DNA of 64,000 nucleotides from GCA-2690565 sp002457235 (GCA_045565695.1 JBJLEZ010000007.1:105733-169732), one strand, 5' to 3'; counted from the first letter of the stretch, positions 47,997 to 57,894 are shown. Numbers and translations are program-made. The notes: generated by a model from the sequence alone, not told the origin.

Positions 47997-49493
47997 CTAG
48001 AACCTGATTACTAAATAGCGGACTCGTCCGTTATACCAAACATAGAGTCGATTAGGCTTATCCTTATCAATGTATTTACCTATATCTTTAGGCTCAGTTA
48101 CGGACTGACCATTAACTTCCATGATAATAGTATTAGGAGCTATGCTACGCGCATAAGGCGATTTTGCTGAAATGTCAGCAACAAGAACACCCATAATATT
48201 TTTAGGGACAGATAAGCGATCTCGCATCTCTTGATCTAGGAGCTTCAAAGTAACTCCCTCTAGAACAGATCCTTCTGCATCGTCCGCATAATTATCTTCT
48301 ATGTCTCCAAGAATTACTGATATTTCTAATGGCTCGCCATCTCGATACAAATGAACAATTACTTCTGAACCAGGGTTCATGCGTGAAACTTTTAGTCGTA
48401 AATCTTGGGAAGATTTTATATTTTGCCCGTCAATTTTAATAATTACATCGCCGTGCGTAATTCCTGCAATTGCCGCTGGAGACCCCTCTTGTACTTGATC
48501 CACTAATGCACCTTCTGTTGACTCTAAGCCAAAAGCTTCAGCAATATCTAATGTCACATTTTGTGAAAAAATTCCTAGTAGTCCTCTCGGTACTTCTCCA
48601 ACTTCAACTAATTTTTTCATGACATCTAGAGACATATTTACAGGAATCGCAAAACCGATACCAATACTGCCCCCAGATCTGGAAAAAATGGCCGTATTAA
48701 TTCCAATAAGACGGCCATAAGCATCAATTAAAGCACCACCCGAATTCCCTAAATTAATAGAAGCATCAGTTTGAATAAAATCCTCATAAGCACCTTGCCC
48801 AAGAATGCCCAATGAATGACGACCAGTTGCGGATACGATTCCCTGCGTAGCAGTGATTCCAACTTCAAGTGGATTACCAATAGCAAACACCACATCCCCA
48901 ACTCTAATTTGATCACTATTCGCAACGGCTATAGGACTAATTGCTGAGGTTACCTCTATTTTCAATACTGCAATATCCGTCTTTTGGTCGGAACCAATTA
49001 ATTCAGCCACATATTCACGCTTATCATCTAGCCGTATCTTTATTTCATCCACTGGCTTTCCTCTTTGGTCATGAACGACATGATGATTCGTCATAATATA
49101 CCCATCTTCAGTCATTATGACTCCTGAACCTGCACCATAAGGTTTTAACTGTTCGGTTTCATCTGCCTTGGCCTCAGGTTCTTTATACATTTCCGGCACA
49201 GGAAATCCAAACTGACGAAAAAGTTCGGGAATACCATTAGGCATGCGATTTGAATAGACCGAAGCATACTTAGACGTGTAGACACTGACAACTGAAGGAG
49301 TCGCTTTTTCAAGAACATCCGCATAAGAAAAAGTCATTCCATTTTCAAAATCAATTGTATCAACAACCGATTCTTTTATCATAACTTTTTCTATAGTTTC
49401 ACTAGCTTCCTTATTTTCACCCTCAGCACAGGCGGAAAAATATAAGCTAAAAGGCGTTAAAGCAACGAAGAGAATTCGAATTAATAAGTTCAT
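47997..49493 (-). CDS. HtrA/Deg serine protease, lipoprotein
   Basis: A 498-residue protein. The N-terminus (MNLLIRILFVALTPFSLYFS then AC) has the lipobox FSAC with Cys22, so it is probably membrane-anchored. The protease domain contains the triad H138 (TNHHVV), D173 (KTDIAVLK) and S251 (NLGNSGGALI). Two PDZ domains follow. It degrades or refolds misfolded envelope proteins. It is the 3'-most gene of a minus-strand run that includes bamA, skp and lpxD, a fitting place for an outer-membrane quality-control enzyme. An acidic stretch before the protease holds an insertion at about residues 81-115. Confidence 0.93.
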   Translation of the reverse strand: MNLLIRILFVALTPFSLYFSACAEGENKEASETIEKVMIKESVVDTIDFENGMTFSYADVLEKATPSVVSVYTSKYASVYSNRMPNGIPELFRQFGFPVPEMYKEPEAKADETEQLKPYGAGSGVIMTEDGYIMTNHHVVHDQRGKPVDEIKIRLDDKREYVAELIGSDQKTDIAVLKIEVTSAISPIAVANSDQIRVGDVVFAIGNPLEVGITATQGIVSATGRHSLGILGQGAYEDFIQTDASINLGNSGGALIDAYGRLIGINTAIFSRSGGSIGIGFAIPVNMSLDVMKKLVEVGEVPRGLLGIFSQNVTLDIAEAFGLESTEGALVDQVQEGSPAAIAGITHGDVIIKIDGQNIKSSQDLRLKVSRMNPGSEVIVHLYRDGEPLEISVILGDIEDNYADDAEGSVLEGVTLKLLDQEMRDRLSVPKNIMGVLVADISAKSPYARSIAPNTIIMEVNGQSVTEPKDIGKYIDKDKPNRLYVWYNGRVRYLVIRF

Positions 49494-49538
49494 AATATTA
49501 AAATGATAAATTAAATTTAAAACAATAATAAGATAAAA

Positions 49539-50486
49539 TTAAAACCCTTTTATTTCAAATAATCCAGTAACACTTTTGTTTTTATTGATTCGATTGATCG
49601 CTTCACCTAATAATTTTGAAACACTCAAAACTGTAATTGGAATACCCTTTTGCTGTAAGACTGGTGTTGTGTTAGTTGTGATCAATTCATCTAAGTGTCC
49701 GTCTGCTAATCTTTGGTAGCCTTTGTCATTTAAAACCCCATGACTGACCGCAGCAAAAACCTTCCGGGCTCCATTCTTTTTCAATAACTCTGCAGCAGCA
49801 CATAAAGTCCCAGCTGTTTCTGTCATATCATCAACGATAAGAATATCACGTCCCTCCGTATCGCCTACAAGCGATATAGCTTCAACTGTTTCTGCATCTG
49901 TTCTACGTTTTGCAATGAACCCGAGTGGTACTTTCAAGAAATTAGCATAAGCCGATGCCATCTTCATGCCACCAACATCTGGAGAAAACAAAGTAAGATT
50001 TTCGCAGTCGATATTTTTCAAATATTCAAACATGACTGGTGAAGCATATAAATGATCGACCGGAATATCAAAAAATCCTTGGATTTGTTGTGCATGTAAA
50101 TCAACCGTAAGAATTCTAGATGCCCCAGCGGATACTAGTAGGTTGGCAACTAGTTTTGATGTGATAGGAACTCTTGGCTGATCTTTACGGTCTTGCCTAG
50201 CGTAACCATAAAAAGGAATTACCGCTGTGATACGACTAGCTGAAGCACGCTTAGCAGCATCAATCATAATGAACAATTCCATTAGATTTTGATTCGCAGG
50301 ATTGCTAGTTGACTGAATGATAAAAACATCCATTCCACGAATATTTTCTTCGATACGAACAAAACTTTCACCATCAGGAAAACTATTGACAGTAGCATCC
50401 CCTAAAGGGACTCCCAAATAGTCGCATATTTCTTGAGCCAGAACTGGGTTTGAGTTACCGCAGAATATTTTAAAAGAATTGTTCAT
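49539..50486 (-). CDS. prs: Ribose-phosphate pyrophosphokinase
   Basis: A 315-residue PRPP synthase. It shows FCGNSNPVLAQEICDYLGVP, FPDGESFVRIEENIRG, PFYGYARQDRKDQPR (ATP-binding flexible loop) and the PRPP loop ILIVDDMTETAGTLCAAAE. It makes PRPP from ATP and ribose-5-phosphate for nucleotides, His and Trp. It is between htrA (46 bp) and lpxD (42 bp), all on the minus strand. Confidence 0.97.
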   Translation of the reverse strand: MNNSFKIFCGNSNPVLAQEICDYLGVPLGDATVNSFPDGESFVRIEENIRGMDVFIIQSTSNPANQNLMELFIMIDAAKRASASRITAVIPFYGYARQDRKDQPRVPITSKLVANLLVSAGASRILTVDLHAQQIQGFFDIPVDHLYASPVMFEYLKNIDCENLTLFSPDVGGMKMASAYANFLKVPLGFIAKRRTDAETVEAISLVGDTEGRDILIVDDMTETAGTLCAAAELLKKNGARKVFAAVSHGVLNDKGYQRLADGHLDELITTNTTPVLQQKGIPITVLSVSKLLGEAINRINKNKSVTGLFEIKGF

Positions 50487-50528
50487 TGATAGTGAGAAAA
50501 ATATAAATGTAAGGATTAAATTCTAAAT

Positions 50529-51545
50529 TTAAAGATTTTTAAAGCGTTTAAAGAGATCTGGCAATTTTTGCTTTAAAGAAAATAATCTCCAAAAAACTGC
50601 TTTAGGTTGTGCAGGGAAGCCAAGAACATGACTATTCGCCTCTAAAGAATCAATGGCAATAGACGCCGCTCCAATTGTTGAATTTGCCCCGATTGTTAAG
50701 TGGCCTGAAACTCCACTTTTACCAGCAACGATTACATTATCTTCCAAAATAGAACTGCCCGCAATTCCAGATTGGCTGACTAACAAACAATATTTACCAA
50801 TTTTTACATTATGTGCAATTTGGACTAAATTATCTATTTTTGTACCTTCTCCAATATAAGTTTGCCCCATTCTCGCTCGGTCTATTGTTGAATTTGCACC
50901 TATGTCCACTTCTGCTGCAGTTTCTACAATACCAACTTGTGGCAAGCGTTCATGCTTGCCCTCAAATTTGATATAACCAAAACCATCTGAACCAATCACA
51001 CACCCTTCAAGTAATCGATTTTTATCACCGACCACACAATAAGAACCTACAGTGACTTGTGGGAAAATAATAGTCCCATCACCTACTTTTGCTCCTTGTC
51101 CTATGGTTACTTGACTCGCCAATGAAGCCGCACCTATTTGGGCACCTTCTTCTATGCAGCATAAAGGCCCAATATAGGCATCAGATGAAATCTTAGCCGA
51201 TGGATGGACAAATGCAGAAGGGTGAATCCCTGGTTTGGGCTTAGGGATGAGATCAAGCTCAATAGCTCGGCAAATTTTAGCTAAATCTAAAGAAGGGTTT
51301 TCTACATAAAGAAAGGTCTGCCCCTTGGCAGGTGAATACCCAGAATCTTCAGGAACTAGAACGACTGAGGCCCTTGTTTTGAGTAAATCTTCTTTATACT
51401 TTTCTAAGTAAAAAAAAGAGAGATCCCCTTCTATAGCATCAGCTAATGAAGCAAATCCCTCTACGTTACCAATAAAATCTCCTTTAACCGTAACATCCGA
51501 TCCGATAATTTCTAAAATGAATTCCAATGAATAGGAACATTTCAT
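50529..51545 (-). CDS. lpxD: UDP-3-O-(3-hydroxyacyl)glucosamine N-acyltransferase
   Basis: A 338-residue protein with an N-terminal uridine-binding domain (residues 1-110) and a left-handed beta-helix with hexapeptide repeats (IHPSAFVHPSAKISSDAYIG). DGFGYIKFEGKHERLPQVGI and DNLVQIAHNVKIGKYCLLVS with the catalytic His are LpxD blocks. It adds the second R-3-hydroxyacyl chain to the lipid A precursor made by LpxA and LpxC. It sits 36 bp downstream of the skp gene in the operon. Confidence 0.96.
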   Translation of the reverse strand: MKCSYSLEFILEIIGSDVTVKGDFIGNVEGFASLADAIEGDLSFFYLEKYKEDLLKTRASVVLVPEDSGYSPAKGQTFLYVENPSLDLAKICRAIELDLIPKPKPGIHPSAFVHPSAKISSDAYIGPLCCIEEGAQIGAASLASQVTIGQGAKVGDGTIIFPQVTVGSYCVVGDKNRLLEGCVIGSDGFGYIKFEGKHERLPQVGIVETAAEVDIGANSTIDRARMGQTYIGEGTKIDNLVQIAHNVKIGKYCLLVSQSGIAGSSILEDNVIVAGKSGVSGHLTIGANSTIGAASIAIDSLEANSHVLGFPAQPKAVFWRLFSLKQKLPDLFKRFKNL

Positions 51546-51581
51546 ATTTTAGAATTTGGCAAACAAGCTATAGGTGAAAGT

Positions 51582-52109
51582 TTATTTATTTAATTCAGTA
51601 ATAACTTTATTCGAGATATCTAATGCATCCTCAACATAAATGACGCTATTTGTGGATAAAACAATATCGATGTCATTTTCTTCAGCAATTTTCTTAACTG
51701 CGTCTTGAGCCTTTTGTTGTAGAGGAAGCAATTCTTGCTGTTGTCCATTTTGCCCAAGCTCTTGTGCTTGCTGGGAGAATTGCTGTAGCTGCACTTGTTT
51801 ATTTTGCAGTGTTGTTTGGTATTCAATCAATTTAGAACGAGCTTCATCACGTGCTTTATCATCTAAGGCAGGATTATTTGAAGTAGCATCTGCTTCTCTA
51901 GCTTCTGCAATAATACCAGTAATCTCTTCCTGCATTTTTTGAATCTCTTCCTGAATTGGAGCAACTGAAGCAAGCACTTTTTCTCTAGCTTGATTAAAGG
52001 CAACATATTCAGAGAGCACTTTTTGCTCATCAACAGTAGCAATAGAGCCAGCATTAATTGTTAATACACTAAAGGTAAGTATAAGTAGGTTTTTAAGTAA
52101 TGTATTCAT
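51582..52109 (-). CDS. skp: OmpH/Skp-family periplasmic chaperone
   Basis: A 175-residue protein with an N-terminal signal (LKNLLILTFSVLTINAGSIA) followed by ATVDEQKVLSEYVAFNQARE, the OmpH start. A long coiled-coil (residues about 45-135, Gln- and Glu-rich) makes the tentacles. The C-terminal NDIDIVLSTNSVIYVED closes the head. It holds unfolded outer-membrane proteins on the way to BamA, which is 47 bp upstream. Confidence 0.9.
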   Translation of the reverse strand: MNTLLKNLLILTFSVLTINAGSIATVDEQKVLSEYVAFNQAREKVLASVAPIQEEIQKMQEEITGIIAEAREADATSNNPALDDKARDEARSKLIEYQTTLQNKQVQLQQFSQQAQELGQNGQQQELLPLQQKAQDAVKKIAEENDIDIVLSTNSVIYVEDALDISNKVITELNK

Positions 52110-52156
52110 ATAATAAAATTGTTTAATAGAAAAATAATATAAGTAAAGTGATAGAT

Positions 52157-54535
52157 TTAATAGCGCGTGCCAAATGAAAAATGAAATTGTGGTGAATTTG
52201 GTAGATAGTCAGGTTTATTTGAGGGAATAGCGTAATCCAATTTTAGTGGCGAGCCCATCATTAACAACCGTGCCCCAACACCAAAATTATCAGCATAGCT
52301 ATCAAAACTAAAATCTTTTTCTTTAGCATTAACAAACCCTCCATCATAAAACGCAACTAAACCAAAACCATCCGAAACCTGAAACATATATTCAGTAGAA
52401 AATAATCCATAGGTATGCCCACCGGCAGTTTCATTACTATAGTTGACAACACCATTGATCTCTCCATCAGAAGAACGAGGTCCAATATCTCTGTAATCAT
52501 AACCACGTAAGGTCTCCGGACCACCAAGATAAAATCGATCATAAAAAGGAGCTTCCTTATCATCTTTGAGCGCTACAATCATTCCTAAACGTCCAATTAT
52601 AGACAGGCTTTGTTTCAAAGTGTCGAAAGTAGGAATGAATTGAGCTGTGCGAAAATCAACTTTGAAATAATCAACATCGCCCCCTAATCCAGCGAATTCT
52701 GTATCAATAGACGTTCTATTACCTGAACGCGTAAACAAGAAACTATCACGATTATCACGCAATATAGTAAGTCCTATTTTAGAGACAGATTGTTCCCCCA
52801 CTGCTGTTTGGAAGACATCAGCGATATTATCAGGAGTAGTCAAATCTCCTAAAAAAGCTACATCATATATGTCCACCATCTCATATTTGTAAGATAATTT
52901 TGCCTCTACTAATTCAAATAATCTACGGCGAATATAGAGCTCCAATCCTGTTCTTTTTTCATTATAATCCGAACTATTATATTCAGACTCAGTAGCATAA
53001 ATATTTGTTCCAAAGGTAAGGCGTTGTTCAAATAACCAAGGCTCTTCAAAACCTATCAACGCCTGACTACTCAAATTACCTATAGCTATTCGGGCTCTGA
53101 ACTTTTGCCCCGCTCCCTGAAATCCCGATTCCCAGTCATTTATGTCAAAATTACTCTGTTTCATTTCAAGAAAAAATTGGGTACTCCGAACCGATCCAAA
53201 ACCAGCACCAAAACTGAACGATCCAGTTCTAGATTCTGAAACCAAGACATTTAAATTTTTTCGTCCAGGTATATTCGTGGCTTCAGGTCGTAGACGAACT
53301 TCATCAAAGAAAGCCGTGTTTTTTAATCTTTGCTCACTAGACTGCATGCGCTTGTAGTCGAAAACATCACCTGGTTTTAGAGCTAGCTCGCGAATAATAA
53401 CTTTTTGCTGAGTCTTTGTATTCCCTTCAATGGAAATACTCTCAAGGTAATATTTTTCGCTTTCTTTGATTTTAAAAACAACATCAATTTGTCGATTTTC
53501 TAAATTAGATTTTTTATCGGCAAATACCCTAGTTTCTAAATAACCTCGTGAAGAATAAAAATCTTCAATTTCTCTTGCCCATGCATCCACAAGTGACGGC
53601 GAATAAACTAAGCCATCTTTATTCTTTAACTTTAAAAGTCCTAGAAGTTCTTGGTCAGTAAAAATCGATGCCCCTTCAACTTCAACTGAACCTAAAAAAT
53701 ACTGTTCCCCTTCTTCAATTGTTATAGTAATTCTTCCTTTTTGGGGCTTAGTAAAATCGTAACTAACTAAATCAGGATTGATTGTAATATCTAAAAAACC
53801 TGCATTACGGTAAAACAAACGCAATTGATCTAAATCATCTGCAAATAGTGCCTGATCAAACTTCCCAGAACCCGATAACCATGAAAAGAGATCTTTGTTC
53901 TTTGTCTTCATCACACGATTTAAAACCTTTGGTTTAAATGCGGACACCCCATTAAAGCTTATCGCCTTCAGGCCAATCTTTACAGACTCCTCTATCGTGA
54001 AATAAACTGTAGCTTCCCCCTTTATCGAATCACGCTCAATACTGTAACTTACATTCGTGTCCTTATATCCTTTTTCCGAGTATAAATCAGAAATCTTTTC
54101 AGCTGCAGAGTCTACTAGATATTCATCTAATATAGTTAGCTCCTGAATGTCCCCCTCCTCTAATAAACGTTTAGCTGAAAAATTTTCATTTCCTGAAAAC
54201 TGAATTTGCTCCAATTTATATTTAGCAGTTAAGTGTATGCTCAATTCCGTAATACCATCCACTTCAGTAATTCTGAAATCTACAAATTCAAAATAGTTGG
54301 TGTTGTATAGTGAACGAAGTGACTGATCAGACAAAAGACGATTGTACAAACCACCTTCACTCAAACGAATATGCGATAAAACAAATGCTCGATCGACTGT
54401 TTTAAAATTTTCATAAACAATATTGATCGCCCCTAATTCAACCGTCTCGTCACTGCTTTCTTGAGCAAAAAGAGGTGAACTAATTAAGACTGAAAGGTAT
54501 AGTAAAAAAAATAAAGGGAATCTAATTGTTTTCAT
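52157..54535 (-). CDS. bamA: Outer membrane protein assembly factor BamA
   Basis: A 792-residue protein with a signal peptide (FPLFFLLYLSVLISSPLFA). About five POTRA domains follow (for example FKTVDRAFVLSHIRLSEGGL and EKYYLESISIEGNTKTQQKV then IIRELALKPGDVF), and then a C-terminal beta-barrel with RGYDYRDIGP-like GPETLRGYDYRD. It ends HFSFGTRY with a terminal Tyr rather than the usual Phe or Trp. BamA inserts beta-barrel proteins into the outer membrane. In operon order bamA precedes skp and lpxD. Confidence 0.96.
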   Translation of the reverse strand: MKTIRFPLFFLLYLSVLISSPLFAQESSDETVELGAINIVYENFKTVDRAFVLSHIRLSEGGLYNRLLSDQSLRSLYNTNYFEFVDFRITEVDGITELSIHLTAKYKLEQIQFSGNENFSAKRLLEEGDIQELTILDEYLVDSAAEKISDLYSEKGYKDTNVSYSIERDSIKGEATVYFTIEESVKIGLKAISFNGVSAFKPKVLNRVMKTKNKDLFSWLSGSGKFDQALFADDLDQLRLFYRNAGFLDITINPDLVSYDFTKPQKGRITITIEEGEQYFLGSVEVEGASIFTDQELLGLLKLKNKDGLVYSPSLVDAWAREIEDFYSSRGYLETRVFADKKSNLENRQIDVVFKIKESEKYYLESISIEGNTKTQQKVIIRELALKPGDVFDYKRMQSSEQRLKNTAFFDEVRLRPEATNIPGRKNLNVLVSESRTGSFSFGAGFGSVRSTQFFLEMKQSNFDINDWESGFQGAGQKFRARIAIGNLSSQALIGFEEPWLFEQRLTFGTNIYATESEYNSSDYNEKRTGLELYIRRRLFELVEAKLSYKYEMVDIYDVAFLGDLTTPDNIADVFQTAVGEQSVSKIGLTILRDNRDSFLFTRSGNRTSIDTEFAGLGGDVDYFKVDFRTAQFIPTFDTLKQSLSIIGRLGMIVALKDDKEAPFYDRFYLGGPETLRGYDYRDIGPRSSDGEINGVVNYSNETAGGHTYGLFSTEYMFQVSDGFGLVAFYDGGFVNAKEKDFSFDSYADNFGVGARLLMMGSPLKLDYAIPSNKPDYLPNSPQFHFSFGTRY

Positions 54536-54544
54536 ACGATTAAA

Positions 54545-55966
54545 TTAATGTTGTTGATGAAAGTTCTCATAGCGTGTGTAACGACGTACAAATGCTAAGT
54601 CAATCTCTCCGACAGGACCATTTCTCTGCTTAGCTAAAATTAATTTGATATGCTCAACATCCCCAAAATTGGATCCATCACCATCTTCATCATCACGCTT
54701 TTTAGGACGATGTAACATCATCACCACATCAGCATCTTGCTCGATAGATCCAGATTCTCTCAAGTCAGAAAGCCTCGGACTTCGGTTTTCTCTTTCTGAG
54801 TCCCGATTTAACTGACTTAAAACAACCACGGGAATGTCTAATTCTTTAGCCATCCCTTTAACGCCTCGAGAAATTTCCGCAATTTGCTGTTCTCTTTGAA
54901 CCCGTGCATCTGTACCGCGTATTAACTGTAAGTAATCAATAATAATTAAACCCAACGGGTCTTTAGAATGAATTCGGCGAGCTTTTGCTCGAATATCTAA
55001 AATACTTGAATTAGATGCATCATCAATGAAAAGCGGTGCTTTCTTTAATTCCATCGCAGCCTGTACAAGGTCACTTGTATCCTGCTTAGAAGCAACTTTA
55101 TCTCTGATTCGTTTAAAATCAACCCGAGCACGACCGCACATTAAACGAGTCGCCAATTGGGTTGCTGTCATTTCCAAACTAAATACCAAAACACCTACTG
55201 GCTTCCGACTTCCCATCGGCAGTATCGCATTTTCGGCAAAATTCATTGCCAAACTAGTTTTACCGACAGACGGACGTGCTGCTAAAACCACCATTTCACC
55301 GGCATGAAAACCATAAGTGAGTCCATCCAGATCTTTAAATCCTGAATCTACTCCGTGATCCTGCTTATTACTTAGAATAGATTGTATATTTATCTCAGCT
55401 TTTTCGACAGCTTCTTTAATCGTCTTAGCTCCATCAGTGACGCGATCTTGACTGATCTCAAATATCGATTGCTCAATTTTTTCAATAAAAACTTCAATAT
55501 CCTCTTGTTGTTCGTAACACGCATCAATGGTTTCCCTTGAAGTGCGAATCATTCGACGAAGTAAGTACTTTTCGTGGACGATTTTAGCAAAATACCTTGA
55601 ATGAACCGCCGTTTGAATACGGTCTTTAATCGCATAAATTGCAGCAATCCCTCCAACTTCTTCGTCTTTGCCTATTTTCTTTAAATGCTCAAAAAGCAAA
55701 ATCTCATCAATTGGGTCACCCTCTTGATAGAGTTCCAATAATGCCTTAAAGAGCGTTTCATGTGTAGGCTTTATAAAGCATTGAGGTGAAATTTTGCGCT
55801 CAATGCAGTCGGTTAAGACATCTCTACCACCATCGATCAAACAGGCAGCCAAAAGACCTTCTTCAGCTTCTAAACTATGTGGCTGAACTCGATTAATATC
55901 CAGTTCAGATTTTGAATTTGAAGACGGTCTTGAATCTCTATTTTTAGATTTCGATTCAATAGGCAT
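54545..55966 (-). CDS. dnaB: Replicative DNA helicase DnaB
   Basis: A 473-residue helicase. The N-terminal part (RVQPHSLEAEEGLLAACLID) binds primase. The RecA-like domain carries AARPSVGKTSLAMNFAENA (Walker A), PLGLIIIDYLQLIRG (Walker B) and LSDLRESGSIEQDADVVMML. A conserved C-terminal end ENFHQQH closes it. It unwinds DNA at the fork and interacts with DnaG (30565). It follows rplI after 26 bp, as in the common rpsF-ssb-rplI-dnaB order. Confidence 0.97.
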   Translation of the reverse strand: MPIESKSKNRDSRPSSNSKSELDINRVQPHSLEAEEGLLAACLIDGGRDVLTDCIERKISPQCFIKPTHETLFKALLELYQEGDPIDEILLFEHLKKIGKDEEVGGIAAIYAIKDRIQTAVHSRYFAKIVHEKYLLRRMIRTSRETIDACYEQQEDIEVFIEKIEQSIFEISQDRVTDGAKTIKEAVEKAEINIQSILSNKQDHGVDSGFKDLDGLTYGFHAGEMVVLAARPSVGKTSLAMNFAENAILPMGSRKPVGVLVFSLEMTATQLATRLMCGRARVDFKRIRDKVASKQDTSDLVQAAMELKKAPLFIDDASNSSILDIRAKARRIHSKDPLGLIIIDYLQLIRGTDARVQREQQIAEISRGVKGMAKELDIPVVVLSQLNRDSERENRSPRLSDLRESGSIEQDADVVMMLHRPKKRDDEDGDGSNFGDVEHIKLILAKQRNGPVGEIDLAFVRRYTRYENFHQQH

Positions 55967-55992
55967 TTTGGGCGGACTCGATGAATTAAGAT

Positions 55993-56508
55993 TTAAGAAT
56001 CGTCTTGAGAATCTTCCTCGTTCGCTTCTTCTACTTCGCTCTCTGGGATGATTGGATTTTCTGAGACAATTTCTAAATTAAAAGTCGCTTCGATTTCGGA
56101 GTTTAATTTAACCTGAATTTTATGAGACCCAAGATCTTTAATTGGCTGAGCCACATTCAATTGTTTTTTCTCCAGCAGAACATTCTCTTCTTCTAAACGA
56201 GTTAAAATGTCTGCACTTGTAACCGAGCCAAACATTTTACCATTATCGCCAGTTTTCACTGCGATTGAGATGTTGGTTTGTTCAATTTTCTCAGCTAAAG
56301 ATTTTGAAGCTTCTAATTCTTCGGCGACACGCTTTTCTTTTGCGACCTTCAAAGATTCAATTTGCTTCCGATTCCCTTGATTGACTGGAATTGCTAATTT
56401 ACGAGGAAATAAGAAATTACGAGCGTATCCTGCACGTACTGAAACTGTATCTCCTTCAGACCCTAGGCCTTTAATTGCCTCTAATAATAGTATATCACTG
56501 TTTGCCAT
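55993..56508 (-). CDS. rplI: 50S ribosomal protein bL9
   Basis: A 171-residue bL9. The N-terminal domain has LLEAIKGLGSEGDTVSVRAG then YARNFLFPRKLAIPV, the classical L9 signature. A long helix links to the C-terminal domain (KMFGSVTSADILTRL). The last 20 residues are acidic (EVEEANEEDSQDDS), longer than in E. coli. It starts 28 bp after the ssb stop. Confidence 0.97.
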   Translation of the reverse strand: MANSDILLLEAIKGLGSEGDTVSVRAGYARNFLFPRKLAIPVNQGNRKQIESLKVAKEKRVAEELEASKSLAEKIEQTNISIAVKTGDNGKMFGSVTSADILTRLEEENVLLEKKQLNVAQPIKDLGSHKIQVKLNSEIEATFNLEIVSENPIIPESEVEEANEEDSQDDS

Positions 56509-56536
56509 AATATTTACCTTAAATTTTTCTTATAGA

Positions 56537-56968
56537 TTAAAATGGAACATCTCCATCGAAAGATTCCTCTTGAGTGTCATTGCTAGTAGCTTGTGTGTTT
56601 GACTCCGAAGCATTTGTACTACGTGGGGCGTTATCATCACGACCACCAAGAAATTGAAACGACTCTAATACCACACCTAATTTACTGCGCTTTTGCCCAT
56701 CATTGGACTCCCATTGGTCTAGCTTTAGTCGACCTTCTACCATTAGAGGACGACCCTTTTGCATGTATTTACCTAAAATTTCGGCCTGCTTGCCAAACGC
56801 ATCGACATCCACATAAGTTGTTTCGTCTTTAGACTCACCATCTTTGCTCGTGTAGGAACGATTTACAGCTAAGCCTATTTTACAAATTGAAAGCCCTGTT
56901 CCCGTTACTCTTAATTCTGGGTCACGAGTTAGGTTTCCAACTAATATAACTTTATTAAAAGATGCCAT
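56537..56968 (-). CDS. ssb: Single-stranded DNA-binding protein
   Basis: A 143-residue SSB. The OB fold (MASFNKVILVGNLTRDPELR, then VDVDAFGKQAEILGKYMQKG and GRLKLDQWESNDGQKRSKLG) covers residues 1-105. The tail ends DGDVPF, the acidic tip that recruits SSB partners. It lies 7 bp after rpsF. Confidence 0.97.
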   Translation of the reverse strand: MASFNKVILVGNLTRDPELRVTGTGLSICKIGLAVNRSYTSKDGESKDETTYVDVDAFGKQAEILGKYMQKGRPLMVEGRLKLDQWESNDGQKRSKLGVVLESFQFLGGRDDNAPRSTNASESNTQATSNDTQEESFDGDVPF

Positions 56969-56975
56969 AGCTTGA

Positions 56976-57278
56976 TTAATTGTTAGATTCTACAAATATG
57001 CGGTTCACTCGCTTGTCTAGGTGTAATTTCTCTTTCAATTCCTGAGGAACAGATGCGCTTCCAGAAAAATAAACTTCTAGATAATGTGCTTGTTTGAAAT
57101 TTGGATCCACTGCTCTTGTGAATTCTTTAATGCCAAGATCTTCACTTTCGCTAACAGAGGCACCTAGTGTACTCAAAATCTCTTTGATGTCTGCTGATAC
57201 TTTAGCGACATCATCTTCCGTTTCTCTTAAATCCAAGATAAATGTAGTTTTGTACTCTCTATTCACTGTTTTGTTCAT
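56976..57278 (-). CDS. rpsF: 30S ribosomal protein bS6
   Basis: A 100-residue bS6. It starts EYKTTFILDLRETEDDVAKV and has DLGIKEFTRAVDPNFKQAHY and EKLHLDKRVNRIFVE, the usual fold. The C-terminal end is short. bS6 binds 16S near bS18, whose gene is not in this run. It overlaps the pth end by 20 bp. Confidence 0.93.
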   Translation of the reverse strand: MNKTVNREYKTTFILDLRETEDDVAKVSADIKEILSTLGASVSESEDLGIKEFTRAVDPNFKQAHYLEVYFSGSASVPQELKEKLHLDKRVNRIFVESNN

Positions 57279-57861
57279 GTTCGACTGTATTTCTTTTATT
57301 AGTTTGATTCATTGCTTTTTCAATACCTTCGTCAAGGATCAGTCTTACATCTTTTATCCAATGGGTGAACATTTGATTTAAGATTTGCTGTTCTGATTGA
57401 TCAAAACGGCCTAAAACAAAATCTGACAAATTTAGGGAAACTTTACATTTAGGATGAATTCCAAGACGAAATCGAGGAAAATCTACACCAATTTGAAGAA
57501 TTATACTTGAAATACCATTATGTCCACCATCGGCACCACCCATTTTCAACTTAGATTGGCCTATATTCAGGTTATAATCATCATAAACAACAAGAAATGA
57601 GTCGTTGTTTAATTTGTAGTATTCTTTAAATTTTTCAACTGTATGACCACTGAGGTTCATAAATGTCTGTGGTTTGATCAAACTTATCTTTTGATCGTTG
57701 AAAATACCCTCAGCTATTTCAGCATTAAATTTCTTATCGAATTTCCAATTGAAAGAAAAATGCTCCGCTAAGCAATCCAACAAGGCAAAGCCAATATTGT
57801 GACGAGTTTCCTTATATTCGTCTCCTGGATTTCCGAGTCCAACAATGACTTTCACAGCCAT
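57259..57861 (-). CDS. pth: Peptidyl-tRNA hydrolase
   Basis: A 200-residue enzyme. The N-terminal motif VGLGNPGDEYKETRHNIGFA holds the catalytic His; SLIKPQTFMNLSGHTV and VVYDDYNLNIGQSKLKMGGA, then DGGHNGISSI, complete the active site (Asn, Asp). It frees tRNA from aborted peptidyl-tRNA. It sits 33 bp after rplY, in the frequent rplY-pth pair. Confidence 0.97.
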   Translation of the reverse strand: MAVKVIVGLGNPGDEYKETRHNIGFALLDCLAEHFSFNWKFDKKFNAEIAEGIFNDQKISLIKPQTFMNLSGHTVEKFKEYYKLNNDSFLVVYDDYNLNIGQSKLKMGGADGGHNGISSIILQIGVDFPRFRLGIHPKCKVSLNLSDFVLGRFDQSEQQILNQMFTHWIKDVRLILDEGIEKAMNQTNKRNTVEHEQNSE

Positions 57862-57894
57862 AAATAGTAGTTGAGTGATAAATAAAAGAAAGGA

